DNA from: Pseudomonadota bacterium
GTDB lineage: Bacteria > Myxococcota_A > UBA796 > SXON01
Assembly (NCBI GenBank): GCA_030684355.1
Contig: JAUXTN010000038.1
Span: 1-64,000 of the forward strand
Direction of reading: 5' to 3'
Length of the DNA: 64,000 nucleotides
In this document: positions 26,871 to 36,606 of the stretch, piece by piece
How the letters are laid out: each line of letters starts with the position of its first letter
How positions within the stretch are numbered: the first letter of the stretch is position 1
Program-made: the position numbers and the translations under genes
Notes under the pieces: model-generated
Told to the model about the DNA's origin: nothing
The model's database searches: none
What the model saw: the letters and a program-made list of their open reading frames with translations, nothing else

Positions 26871-27638
26871 TCAGGAGTTGACGATCCCATCGAGCGGGCT
26901 GCTCGCGGACGCGTAGAGCTTCCGGGGGATGCGACCGGCGCCGCGCGCAAGCTCGCCGGCCTCGACCGCGAGCCGCATCGCGCGGGCCATGCGGACGGGG
27001 TCCTTCGCGCCGGCGACCGCGGTGTTGAGCAGGACGGCGTCGGCGCCGAGCTCCAGGGCCAGCGCGGCGTCGGAGGCGGTGCCCACCCCGGCGTCCACGA
27101 TCACGGGCACCTTCGCCTGCTCGACGATGATGCGCAGGTTCGTCGGGTTGCGGATGCCGAGGCCGGAGCCGATCGGCGCGGCGAGCGGCATCACCGCGGC
27201 GCAGCCGATCTCGGCGAGGCGCTTGCAGAGCACCGGATCGTCCGAGATGTAGGGCAGGACGATGAAGCCCTCCTTCACGAGCACGCGCGCGGCCTCGAGG
27301 GTGCCCTCGGAGCAGGGGAACAGCGTGTCGGGGTCACCGATGACCTCGAGCTTGATCCAGTTGGTGCCGAGGAGCTCGCGGGCGAGGCGCGAGGTCAGGA
27401 TGGCGTCCTCCGCGGTGTAGCAGCCCGCCGTGTTCGGCAGGAGCTCGATCTTCGTGCGGTCGATGAAGTCGAGGATGTTCTCGCCGCGCGGCGCGGAGAG
27501 GTCGACCCGTCGGATGGCGAGGGTGACCATCTGCGTGGCGGCGGCCTCGTGACACGCCCGCATCGTGGCGAAGTCCGGGTACTTGCCGGTGCCGAGGAGG
27601 AGGCGGCTCTCGAAGGTGCGGTCGGCGATCTGGAGCAT
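26871..27638 (-). CDS. thiG: Thiazole synthase ThiG
   Basis: A 255-residue TIM-barrel enzyme that forms the thiazole ring of thiamine from deoxyxylulose 5-phosphate, dehydroglycine and ThiS thiocarboxylate. It shows [11 protein letters not shown], the Schiff-base lysine in [10 protein letters not shown] (K96), [12 protein letters not shown] and [14 protein letters not shown]. Length is normal. No thiS, thiO/thiH or thiF gene is seen beside it, and no TPP riboswitch is recognisable upstream; the gene starts 32 nt after the preceding lipoprotein gene and may be read with it. Confidence 0.95.
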   Translation of the reverse strand: MLQIADRTFESRLLLGTGKYPDFATMRACHEAAATQMVTLAIRRVDLSAPRGENILDFIDRTKIELLPNTAGCYTAEDAILTSRLARELLGTNWIKLEVIGDPDTLFPCSEGTLEAARVLVKEGFIVLPYISDDPVLCKRLAEIGCAAVMPLAAPIGSGLGIRNPTNLRIIVEQAKVPVIVDAGVGTASDAALALELGADAVLLNTAVAGAKDPVRMARAMRLAVEAGELARGAGRIPRKLYASASSPLDGIVNS

Positions 27639-27669
27639 CCGGGCTTCTAACCGATGCCGCGAACCGGGG

Positions 27670-28848
27670 TCAGTGCGCTGTCCGACCGACCTTCACCGCG
27701 ACGCCGTCGGCCTCGTACCGCAGCGTCGTCTCCATCGGCCGATCCGCGAACCAGCGCGGCTCCGTCGGGATCATCTGCACCGAAACGGTGTCCGGACCGG
27801 TCCACGCGGCGCGGATGCGACCGGTGCCGTGACCGGCCTGGCCGGCGATGTCGACGGCGAAGGCGGAGTCGACCGTGCCCTCGAACGGGCGCCGGAGATC
27901 CGGGAGGGCCGGGTGGAAGACGACGTCGGTGATCGGCACGTCCACGCCGACCTGCCACACCTGCGCGCGGTCGAGCTCGCCGTCACGGAAGTGGTAGCGC
28001 AAGGAGACGATGGGCCCGTCACGGCGCGCCCAGCCGTCGACGACCGTCCACGCCTCCGTGGCGGCGGTGGGCCACGGCACCGCGCTCCCGGGGCGCACGA
28101 GCGTGAAGCCGCCGTCGGCCGCGGGGGTGACCCGGAAGTCCGCGATGGCGAAGCCGCCCTGGGTCTGCGCGAGGAGGATCTTCAGCGGGACCAGGCCCAG
28201 GAGCCGCTTCAGGGGCCACTCCTTGCCGCCGATGCGGATGCTGGCCTCGCCGCCGGTGCGGAAGAGGTGGAGGTCGAGGAGCGCGGCGACGGCGGCGCGG
28301 CTGTGGCCCATCGTGTTGCCGTTGCGCGGCTTCGAGGGCTCCGTCGGGATGCGGCCGCGGTAGGAGACCTCGACGGGCTCGCCCGCGGGGTTCGTGTAGG
28401 CGAAGTGGAGGTCCGCCATCTCCGCCGTGGACTTGTCGGTCACGACGAGCGGCCCGGCGACGCGGGGCGCCGGCACCTCGGGGATCCACGCCTCGATGTC
28501 GGGGAGGTCGGCCACGATGCCCTGGTTGCCGTCGGCGTCGGCGTCCTTCGCGAGCCAGAGCGGGCCCGACGGGAGGTCGACACGCGCGTACTCGTGCATG
28601 TCCCAGTCGGGGTGGGTGCTCACGAGCACGACGTCGAGCCCGTAGCGGAGGCCCCAGACCTGGAGCGGGAGCACCGGGAAGTCGACCCGCGGGCCGCCGG
28701 TGTAGCGGGCGCCGGAGGGCGCGGGGACGTCGAACGCGGCGCGCTCCCGGGGGGAGAGCGCGGGCGGGCCCGGCAACATCTTGGAGAGGCCGCACGCCGT
28801 GAGCAGCGGGAGCGCGAGGAGGGCGAGCCCGTCCCGGAGGCGTCCCAT
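27670..28848 (-). CDS. Lipoprotein of unknown function
   Basis: A 392-residue predicted lipoprotein ([19 protein letters not shown], lipobox LTAC). The N-terminal half has mixed alpha/beta character with [36 protein letters not shown]; the C-terminal half repeats strands such as [22 protein letters not shown] and [19 protein letters not shown] do not recognise the family. Its start codon overlaps the upstream porin-like gene (TGATG), so the two are translationally coupled and probably act together at the outer membrane. Confidence 0.65.
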   Translation of the reverse strand: MGRLRDGLALLALPLLTACGLSKMLPGPPALSPRERAAFDVPAPSGARYTGGPRVDFPVLPLQVWGLRYGLDVVLVSTHPDWDMHEYARVDLPSGPLWLAKDADADGNQGIVADLPDIEAWIPEVPAPRVAGPLVVTDKSTAEMADLHFAYTNPAGEPVEVSYRGRIPTEPSKPRNGNTMGHSRAAVAALLDLHLFRTGGEASIRIGGKEWPLKRLLGLVPLKILLAQTQGGFAIADFRVTPAADGGFTLVRPGSAVPWPTAATEAWTVVDGWARRDGPIVSLRYHFRDGELDRAQVWQVGVDVPITDVVFHPALPDLRRPFEGTVDSAFAVDIAGQAGHGTGRIRAAWTGPDTVSVQMIPTEPRWFADRPMETTLRYEADGVAVKVGRTAH

Positions 28849-30419
28849 CAGAAGATCCACACGACTTCGCCGATCACGTGGTGGGTGACGGGCAGCAGGC
28901 TGTCCTGCGGCACGCCCATCTCCCAGGTGGCGCCGGTGCGCACGACCTGGCCGGGGCCGACGTTCCAGCCGAGCCACGCGCCCGCGGCGGGCGACCAGGT
29001 GGCGTCCGGGGCGTCGAGCCCCGCCACGGGATCGTAGAACTGGAAGCGCCCCACGACCTCGACGTGGTCGAGCGCCGCGGCGTCGACCGGGAAGGTCCAT
29101 CCGCCGCTGGCCGAGGCCCCCGAGTAGAAGGTGTCGAGCCGATCCTCGGTGGTTGTCCCGACGATCCCCTCGACCAGCAGGCGCTGGGAGGGCCCGCGCA
29201 CCTCGACGGTGAGCTCGCCCTGGGCCTGCTCGCCCGAGCCGTCGAGGCCCCTGGCGCCGTAGAGGCCCGAGACGGACACGCTCAAGGCCTCGATGGGGGT
29301 CGCCTCGACGCGCCCGACGAAGTCCTTGCCGTTGTTCTGATCGAACGAGGTGCCGCCGCTGCCGTTGAGCACCTGCACGTCGAGCGCCCAGCGCGCGCCG
29401 AGCTCGCCGTGCCAGCCGACGCCGAGGTCCTCCGCGCGGATGAGGCCCTGGCGACGCGCGAGGTCGGCCCGGCCCTCCCCGGCGAAGGGGTAGTCGCGCT
29501 CGTAGGTCGTGCGCGCACCGAACGCGGGCTCCTGGAGGCCGACGCGGACGCGCTGCCGCAGCCCGTCGGGCTTCCCGAGGTCCGCCTGGAGGTAGATCTC
29601 GCGGCCCTGGATCGACCAGCCCTCGGCCCAGTCCTTCACGTCGAACGTGAGGCCGGTGTCGGTGTAGGTGGTCGTGCTGTCGTCCTGCGCGACCTCGACC
29701 GCGAGGCGCCCGGAGAACCAGCGGCCGAGCGAAACGTCGAGGATCGGGCGGGCGCGGGACACGTTGAAGCCGGCGCTCGCGGCGCCGTCGACCTTGCCGC
29801 CGAGGCGCTCGAGGTTGGCGACGGTGAAGTCGATCCGGACGTCCCCGCCGACGTGGACGAGGGACTTCGGTTCGGCGGGATGCACGTACCGCCCGATGAC
29901 GCGCTCCTGCTCCGGTTGCGGCGCGACCACGACCGGGGCCGGCGGCGGCGGCGGCGCGATCGTGCCCGGGAGCGGCGGCGGCGTGCCGTTGAGGAGGAGT
30001 TGGAGGGAGGGGACCTCGCGCGGATCCGACCAGCCCGGCAGGCCCGGCTTCCAGACGAGGTGGGTGGCCGTCGGCGCGGCACGCACCCGCTCGGCGACCT
30101 CTTGCGCGGAGAGCCGCAGGGGCTCTCCCTCTCCCGACGAGTACTGGTAGACGGTCGACCCCTGCGGGGCGAGCCACGCCAGCGCGAGCGTCGGCACCTG
30201 GTTCCAGGGCGTCCAGTCGCGCGCGTCGGGCCCGCGGACCTCGTGCAGGCCGGCGGGGGCGAGGCGCACGAGGGCGAGGACCTCGTCCACCGTGTAGTCG
30301 CCGGAGGCCTCGGGCCCGCGGTACGCGTACACCACGGGCGCCGGCCCCTCGGACGCGGGGACGGGCGGGGCCGCGTGGGCCGGGGCGGAGAGCGTGGCGA
30401 GGGCGAGGATCAACAGCAT
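28848..30419 (-). CDS. Porin-like outer-membrane protein with N-terminal GYF_2-like repeats
   Basis: A 523-residue protein with a Sec signal (LALATLSAPAHAA). Residues from about 28 to 145 contain two similar segments, VYAYRGPEASGDYTVDEVL ... WTPWNQVP and THLVWKPGLPGWSDPREVP, which recall the GYF_2/DUF4339 pattern of a short sheet ending in a Trp-rich turn. A Pro-rich linker follows, then about 330 residues of amphipathic strands ending in VVWIF, as in phosphate-selective porin-like barrels. The combination of a predicted periplasmic GYF_2-like part and a barrel is unusual. It is coupled to the downstream lipoprotein. Confidence 0.65.
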   Translation of the reverse strand: MLLILALATLSAPAHAAPPVPASEGPAPVVYAYRGPEASGDYTVDEVLALVRLAPAGLHEVRGPDARDWTPWNQVPTLALAWLAPQGSTVYQYSSGEGEPLRLSAQEVAERVRAAPTATHLVWKPGLPGWSDPREVPSLQLLLNGTPPPLPGTIAPPPPPAPVVVAPQPEQERVIGRYVHPAEPKSLVHVGGDVRIDFTVANLERLGGKVDGAASAGFNVSRARPILDVSLGRWFSGRLAVEVAQDDSTTTYTDTGLTFDVKDWAEGWSIQGREIYLQADLGKPDGLRQRVRVGLQEPAFGARTTYERDYPFAGEGRADLARRQGLIRAEDLGVGWHGELGARWALDVQVLNGSGGTSFDQNNGKDFVGRVEATPIEALSVSVSGLYGARGLDGSGEQAQGELTVEVRGPSQRLLVEGIVGTTTEDRLDTFYSGASASGGWTFPVDAAALDHVEVVGRFQFYDPVAGLDAPDATWSPAAGAWLGWNVGPGQVVRTGATWEMGVPQDSLLPVTHHVIGEVVWIF

Positions 30420-30488
30420 GGACGCGTCCGTAGGGGCCGGAAGACCCGGGGCCGACCTCTATCGCGCGGACCGAGGCGCAGGGGGCCG

Positions 30489-31841
30489 CTATTCCGCGAA
30501 GAACGGCGACGCGAAGACGCGGTGCTCGGCGTCGCCCTGGAACGCGCGGATGCGGAGGTAGCGAGCTTCGCCGGGGGGGATCGTGAGGCTGGCCTCGGTC
30601 GTGACCTGCCCGAAGGCATCCACGACATCGAGCGACCACTCGGTCACCCGCGGGTCCTCGAGCGTGACGGTGAGCGCGAGCGGCATCGCACCGGCCGGCA
30701 CGTCGTCGCCGGGGAGGTACCGCTCGCCGTTCGCCCCCGTCGCGTAGATCACGAGCCGTTCCGCCGCCCAGGACGCGGCCACGGTGTGGCGGGCCTCGAG
30801 GACGTCGAAGAGATCGGCCCGCGTGAAGGTCCCCCCGGTGGTGATCGCGCCGGTGAGCGTGCCGTTCGAGTACTGGTCGTGCCACGGCTGGGGGGAGTCG
30901 GGCGCCGCCTGGAGGTCCCGCACCTGCCCGGCCCCGCCGCCGACCCGTCCGGGCTCGTCCATGTGATTGTCGGTGCCACCCACGAACCCGAGCTTGTGGC
31001 CCATCTGGAGCATGTACTGGATCGACCCGTCGTCGACGTGGTGCTCGCTGCTGAACCGCCACTCGCACCCCTCGGTGGCGACGCGGGTGTCACATTCGGA
31101 GCTGCCGTGCTCGGACGCGATCTCGACGACGCGGTCCCCCTCGACCCAGCTCTCCTCGGCCCCCCAGTCGACCCACGCCGGGCGGTCCTGCGCGACGTGG
31201 TGGAAGAAGGCGACCCACCGCGACTCGGCGCAGCCGTCGGTCGTCGGGACGGCCTGGAGCCGGGCCAGGAGCTCCGACGGGAGGACGGCGGGCTCGAGCT
31301 CCGAGTAGGCGTAGCGCTCGGCGCCGTAGGTGACGACGCCCTCGGCGTGGCACGACGGGATCCGCCAGCCCGAGCAGCCCTCGACCTCCTCGATCAGCAC
31401 GGTGCGGTGCGTGTCCTGGAAGCTCCCGCCGGGCTCCGCGTCGCAAGAGGCGGTCCACTCGTAGCCCATGACGCCGAACGCGGAGGTGCCCTCGCTCGCG
31501 CGGACGAGGTCCTGCATGCGCGCCCAGATGTCGATGTCGATGCCGTCCTCCGGGCGGAGGTAGCGGGTGAACTCCGCGTGGTCGGTCAGGGCGGCAAAAC
31601 CGAGGCCGTAGGCGATCGCCCGCGGGAAGGCCTCCTCGGCGGGGAGGTCGGCGTCGGGCATGCAGAGGTTGTCGGGATCCTCGCAGCCGTCATGGGAGAG
31701 GTTGGTGTGGTTGTGAAGGTCCCCCCACACGATCTGGGGATCTGCGAGGACGACCGGCGCGGTGTCGTCCCCCTCGGGCTCCTCGGGCGGGAGCTGGAAA
31801 CGCAGGCAGGCCGCGAGCGGCAGGAGGAGCAACGGTCGCAT
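30489..31841 (-). CDS. PHP-type (DUF3604-like) lipoprotein
   Basis: A 450-residue predicted lipoprotein (MRPLLLLPLAAC). The mature domain begins WGDLHNHTNLSHDG, a PHP-type metal-binding motif, followed by ALTDHAEF, WVAFFHHVAQD and FVGGTDNHMDEPG, as in DUF3604 proteins. A metal-dependent phosphoesterase or hydrolase is therefore likely, acting outside the cytoplasm; the substrate is unknown. DUF3604 proteins are often longer, about 600 residues. A C-terminal beta-rich stretch (VTEWSLDVVDAFGQ) follows. An in-frame ATG at 31853 is a possible alternative start. Confidence 0.75.
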   Translation of the reverse strand: MRPLLLLPLAACLRFQLPPEEPEGDDTAPVVLADPQIVWGDLHNHTNLSHDGCEDPDNLCMPDADLPAEEAFPRAIAYGLGFAALTDHAEFTRYLRPEDGIDIDIWARMQDLVRASEGTSAFGVMGYEWTASCDAEPGGSFQDTHRTVLIEEVEGCSGWRIPSCHAEGVVTYGAERYAYSELEPAVLPSELLARLQAVPTTDGCAESRWVAFFHHVAQDRPAWVDWGAEESWVEGDRVVEIASEHGSSECDTRVATEGCEWRFSSEHHVDDGSIQYMLQMGHKLGFVGGTDNHMDEPGRVGGGAGQVRDLQAAPDSPQPWHDQYSNGTLTGAITTGGTFTRADLFDVLEARHTVAASWAAERLVIYATGANGERYLPGDDVPAGAMPLALTVTLEDPRVTEWSLDVVDAFGQVTTEASLTIPPGEARYLRIRAFQGDAEHRVFASPFFAE

Positions 31842-31891
31842 CGCCGATCCCATAGACCGGAGCGGCCGCGATCGCCACCGGATCGAATGCG

Positions 31892-31920
31892 TTGACGCGC
31901 TTGGGACGCCGCTCTAAGGT
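31892..31920 (+). promoter_or_regulatory. Promoter predicted to give a leaderless esterase mRNA
   Basis: TTGACG (31892-31897), a 17-nt spacer and TAAGGT (31915-31920) lie 7 nt before ATG 31928, so the predicted transcription start coincides with the start codon. Confidence 0.45.
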
Positions 31921-31927
31921 GCGTCCC

Positions 31928-33619
31928 ATGCACGGCCGAGCTTCCCTCCTCGTCGGGGCCGCCGCCCTGCTCCTCCCCCTCGCGGTCCTGCCGGCGCTGG
32001 GATCGTGTCGCTTCCCGAGCACCGACAAGCCGGCGGACGACACCGCCGCCGACACCGACGCGGACACCGACGTCGACGCGGACACCGACACCGACACCGA
32101 CGCGGACACCGACGCGGACACCGACACCGACACCACCGGGATCGCGTGGATCAAGGAGCTCGACCGCGACACCCGGACCTACGGCGAGATCGGCGTCGAG
32201 ATCGTGACCTACTCGATCACCGAGGCCAACCCCACCGGCTACCGCGACGGTGACGGCGGGGATCCCCGCTTCCACGTCATCCGCCCGATCGCCTTCACCG
32301 AGCCCGACGCCGCGCACCCCGTGCTGATGTGGCTCCACGGCTCGGCCCAGGGCATCGAGGGGGACGTACAGCTCGGCTCGCGTTGCGGGGTGGAGGGCAT
32401 CGCCGCCATCGTGAGCGACGCCGTGAACGAGCACCACTTCATCGCGGCGGAGGCCGCCAACCGCGAGTGGATCTGGGTCGTCCCCGAGAACACCTGGTGC
32501 GATCTCTGGACCGGCCTCGGCGCGGCGGACCCCGTCGACACCGCCCACCACGGCACCGAGCACGTCCACACCATCCTCGACGCCCTGGAGACCGGCTTCG
32601 ACGGCCTCCAGGCCGACCCCGCGCGCATCTACGGGTGGGGCACGTCTATCGGCGGCTCCGGCATCGTCGTCGTGTCCGGGCGCGACACGCCTTCGCGGTT
32701 CGCCGCCGTCGTGGTCGACAGCGGGCCGATCAACCCGGCGTCCTGGTACAACCTCCCGTCCGAGCAGCCCTACCTCGACCACATCCTCGGCGGCGCCCCC
32801 TACGACGACGGTGGCGCGCCCACGGCGTTCTACCCGAACTACGCCCGTGCGGACGGCACGCTCCTGGTCTCGGAGGGCGGCTACCGCGTGCCGATGTTCG
32901 CGCTCTACAACGAGTTCGACACGCTCGTGCCGATCCGCCAGAACGACGAGCTCGCCGCGCTGGTCGAGACCCACTACGGCGCCGACGGCGTGCCGTACTT
33001 CCACCACGACATCTCCCACCACGCGCCGTCCAACAGCTTCCACGTGCAGACCGGCTACGAGCGCCCGCCGTTCTCCTACACGAACCGGGCCGCCTTCAGC
33101 TTCCTCGAAGGCGGCGGCGTCAGCTACTACGAGGCCGAGGACACCTGCCGGGCCGGCGTGTGCACCACCATCGAGGAGTCGGGGGCCGCGGTGCTCGAGT
33201 CGATGTCGGCGTACTCGCAGGGCGCGGCCGTGATCCGCGAGGCCGCGGCCGGCGCCGGGACCCTCTACGAGGGCGACGTGCCCGCCACCGTCCCGCGGGA
33301 CCGCCCCGCCACGATCCTGCCCGTCCTGGCCGGGGAGCAGCTCTCCGACGCCGCGCCCGCCGACGCCGTGGTCACCCTCGAGCTCCTCGCCGACGGCCGG
33401 GTCGTGAGCACGCACGTCGTCCAGCGCGGCGACCTCGCCGCCGGCACCGCCGAGACCCACGCGGCCTACTACGCGCAGGTCGGCAACACGACGTGGCTCA
33501 TCGATCTCGACGGGGACGGGGACGCCGATCCGCTCCCCGACGGGGCCCTGACGGTGCGCGCCACGTTCGCCGGCCTCGGCAAGGTCTGGCTCGACGGGTT
33601 CTGGGTCCTGGCGGAGTAG
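31928..33619 (+). CDS. Alpha/beta-hydrolase (esterase-like) lipoprotein
   Basis: A 563-residue predicted lipoprotein (lipobox LGSC, Cys27). A 40-residue Asp/Thr-rich spacer, encoded by near-perfect GACACCGACGCG-type repeats, links it to a catalytic domain resembling polyhydroxyalkanoate depolymerase/feruloyl-esterase proteins. Visible are the oxyanion segment LMWLHGSAQG, nucleophile motif GTSIGG (Ser240), a candidate acid in YNEFDTLVP and a candidate His in HDISHHAPS. A C-terminal beta-rich region of about 130 residues may bind substrate. It is likely surface-exposed and hydrolytic; the substrate is unknown. It lies directly before the beta-oxidation region. Confidence 0.8.
   Translation: MHGRASLLVGAAALLLPLAVLPALGSCRFPSTDKPADDTAADTDADTDVDADTDTDTDADTDADTDTDTTGIAWIKELDRDTRTYGEIGVEIVTYSITEANPTGYRDGDGGDPRFHVIRPIAFTEPDAAHPVLMWLHGSAQGIEGDVQLGSRCGVEGIAAIVSDAVNEHHFIAAEAANREWIWVVPENTWCDLWTGLGAADPVDTAHHGTEHVHTILDALETGFDGLQADPARIYGWGTSIGGSGIVVVSGRDTPSRFAAVVVDSGPINPASWYNLPSEQPYLDHILGGAPYDDGGAPTAFYPNYARADGTLLVSEGGYRVPMFALYNEFDTLVPIRQNDELAALVETHYGADGVPYFHHDISHHAPSNSFHVQTGYERPPFSYTNRAAFSFLEGGGVSYYEAEDTCRAGVCTTIEESGAAVLESMSAYSQGAAVIREAAAGAGTLYEGDVPATVPRDRPATILPVLAGEQLSDAAPADAVVTLELLADGRVVSTHVVQRGDLAAGTAETHAAYYAQVGNTTWLIDLDGDGDADPLPDGALTVRATFAGLGKVWLDGFWVLAE
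32035..32140 (+). repeat. Coding Asp-Thr/Asp-Ala microsatellite
   Basis: Short repeats of GACACC and GACGCG encode the spacer between the lipobox and the hydrolase domain. Similar but shorter spacers occur in other lipoproteins of the window (for example at 13255-13310, reverse strand). Confidence 0.7.
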
Positions 33620-33655
33620 CGAGCGGTTAGATTGGCGCCCGCCCCGGAGTCCGCC

Positions 33656-34831
<1,176 letters not shown>

Positions 34832-34926
34832 TCCGGCGGGCGGTCGCGGTGCCCGAACGGCTGCGCCACAGGAAGCTCGTTCCGGGCGAGCAACCGGGTT
34901 AGGACGCCGGGCCTCCGGAGCGAACG

Positions 34927-36555
34927 ATGAGCACAGTCGCGAACCTGGTCACGCGCGAGGACCGAGGCCGCGTCTCGGTCCTCACCCTCAACAACCCGCC
35001 GGCGAACGGCTATTCCCACGCCATGCACAAGGCGCTCGACGCCCACGTGCTCGACCTGCGGATGGACAAGGGCACGGACGTCATCGTGCTCCGCGGCGCC
35101 GGGGAGCGGTTCTTCTGCGCGGGCGCGGACATCGGCTACCTCCAGTCGCTCGACCCCGAGGACAAGTACGCCTTCTGCCTGCACGCGAACGAGACCCTGC
35201 TCCGGCTCGAGAACACGCCGAAGCTCGTCATCGCCGCGCTCAACGGCCACTGCGTCGGCGGCGGGCTCGAGATCGCGCTCGCGTGCGACCTGCGCATCGG
35301 CCGGGCGAGCGGGAGCAAGCCCAACCTCGTGGGCTTGCCGGAAGTGACCCTCGGCGTGCTGCCCGGCACCGGCGGCACCCAGCGCCTCACCCGCGTGCTC
35401 GGCCGCGCCCGGGCGCTCCAGTGGATGGTCGAGGGCCGCAACGTCTCCGTCGAGGAGGCCCACGCCGTCGGCCTCGTCCACGAGGTGCTCCCCGAGGCGG
35501 GCTGGTGGGAGGCCGTACTCGCCTACGCCGCGACCTTCACGCGGCCGGGCCGTTCGTCCGGCGCGGTGGGCCTCATCAAGCGCGCGGTGCTCGGCGGCGC
35601 GGATCTGCCGCTCGAGGCCGGCCTCGCGTTGGAGCGGGAGCTCCAGATGCGGCTCTTCACGGCCGCGGACGCGAAGGAGGGGCTCGCCGCCTTCGTCGAG
35701 AAGCGTCGGGCGGTGTTCACGGGGGATGCTCATGGGGCGGGGGGTACCCCCGCAACGCCCCCCCAGTCCGCGGCGGCGACCACGCAGCCGTTCGCGCCGA
35801 CGCCCGCGCCGGGCGGTGTCGCCGGCGGCCGCATCGACATCCCGCGCCCGCCCGAGGCCCCGCCGCGCCGTGAGGCCCCGCGCCCCCTCTCCGCCGTCGG
35901 CTCCGTGGGCGCTGGCGCCGTGGGCCCCGGCTCGGCCGGCCCCGCGGCCGAGAACGGCTTCGGCGGCTGGGTGGGCAGCGGCAAGACCGGCGGCCCCTCG
36001 TCGCCCGGCCTCGCGGGCGAGAACGGCTCCGGCGGATGGGTCAGCAGCGGGCGCACCGGCGCAACGCCGGGCACCGAGCTGACGCCTCCCGAGCGCCCTC
36101 GCGCGGACGACGATCGCGGCCACCTCGACACGCCCCGCGTGGGCGGTCGCAACGACGGCGCGCGCGCCGACGGCAGCGGGCCCCGCACCCCCGAGGAGTT
36201 CGCCGGCTTCGAGGACTTCGCTGACTTCGGCCCCGACGAGACCGAGCTCGGCGGCGAGGCATTCGGCACCGGGGGGCGCCCGCATGGCCCCGAGGATCCG
36301 CTCCCGGGCCGCATCGATCTGCACCGCACGCGCATCCCCGACGCCGTCCTGAACCTGCTCGGCCGCTCGATCGTGGAGCGCTACCTGGTCCTCCCGGTCA
36401 AGCGCACGGAGACGACGCTGCTCGTCGCCATGGCGGACCCCGGCGATCTCGAGGCGCTCGACGCCATCCGCGAGGAGACGGGCCTGGAGGTCCAGGCCGT
36501 CCGCGCGCCCGAGCTCGACATCGCCGTCATGGTCGCCCGCTACTACCGCGCCTAG
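34927..36555 (+). CDS. Enoyl-CoA hydratase fused to a T2SSE_N (GspE/PilB N-terminal-like) domain
   Basis: A 542-residue two-domain protein. Residues 1 to about 265 are a crotonase with the oxyanion motif FFCAGADIGYL and both catalytic glutamates (E115 in GGGLEIALACD, E139 in LPEVTLGVLPGTGGTQR), so an active enoyl-CoA hydratase is expected. A 195-residue Gly/Pro-rich linker follows, with a duplicated ENG-x-GGWV-x-SG-x-TG unit. Residues about 463-542 (IDLHRTRIPDAVLNLLG ... LLVAMADPGDLEALDAIREETG) match the T2SSE N-terminal domain of secretion and pilus ATPases. That domain mediates protein contacts and is related to c-di-GMP-binding MshEN; the Arg-Leu-Gly nucleotide motif is not seen here. A palindromic repeat lies in the gene at the domain junction. 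Confidence 0.88.
   Translation: MSTVANLVTREDRGRVSVLTLNNPPANGYSHAMHKALDAHVLDLRMDKGTDVIVLRGAGERFFCAGADIGYLQSLDPEDKYAFCLHANETLLRLENTPKLVIAALNGHCVGGGLEIALACDLRIGRASGSKPNLVGLPEVTLGVLPGTGGTQRLTRVLGRARALQWMVEGRNVSVEEAHAVGLVHEVLPEAGWWEAVLAYAATFTRPGRSSGAVGLIKRAVLGGADLPLEAGLALERELQMRLFTAADAKEGLAAFVEKRRAVFTGDAHGAGGTPATPPQSAAATTQPFAPTPAPGGVAGGRIDIPRPPEAPPRREAPRPLSAVGSVGAGAVGPGSAGPAAENGFGGWVGSGKTGGPSSPGLAGENGSGGWVSSGRTGATPGTELTPPERPRADDDRGHLDTPRVGGRNDGARADGSGPRTPEEFAGFEDFADFGPDETELGGEAFGTGGRPHGPEDPLPGRIDLHRTRIPDAVLNLLGRSIVERYLVLPVKRTETTLLVAMADPGDLEALDAIREETGLEVQAVRAPELDIAVMVARYYRA
35734..35764. repeat. Dispersed palindromic element, copy 2, inside a coding sequence
   Basis: On the reverse strand this reads GGGGCGTTGCGGGG followed by a palindromic CGGGGG/CCCCCG stem, the same core as the copies at 26816 and 57117. 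It encodes residues about 270-280 of the fusion protein, directly after the crotonase domain ends. Confidence 0.7.
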
Positions 36556-36606
36556 CGCGCGGGCCGGGCGCCGACCCCACTTTTCCACGTCTACCGGAGG
36601 TTTCTC

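Noticed and set aside
27670..31068. Reverse open frame of 1132 codons
   Set aside because: Only the last 393 codons form a gene (start 28848, lipoprotein signal). The rest is the out-of-frame shadow of the porin-like and PHP-type genes.
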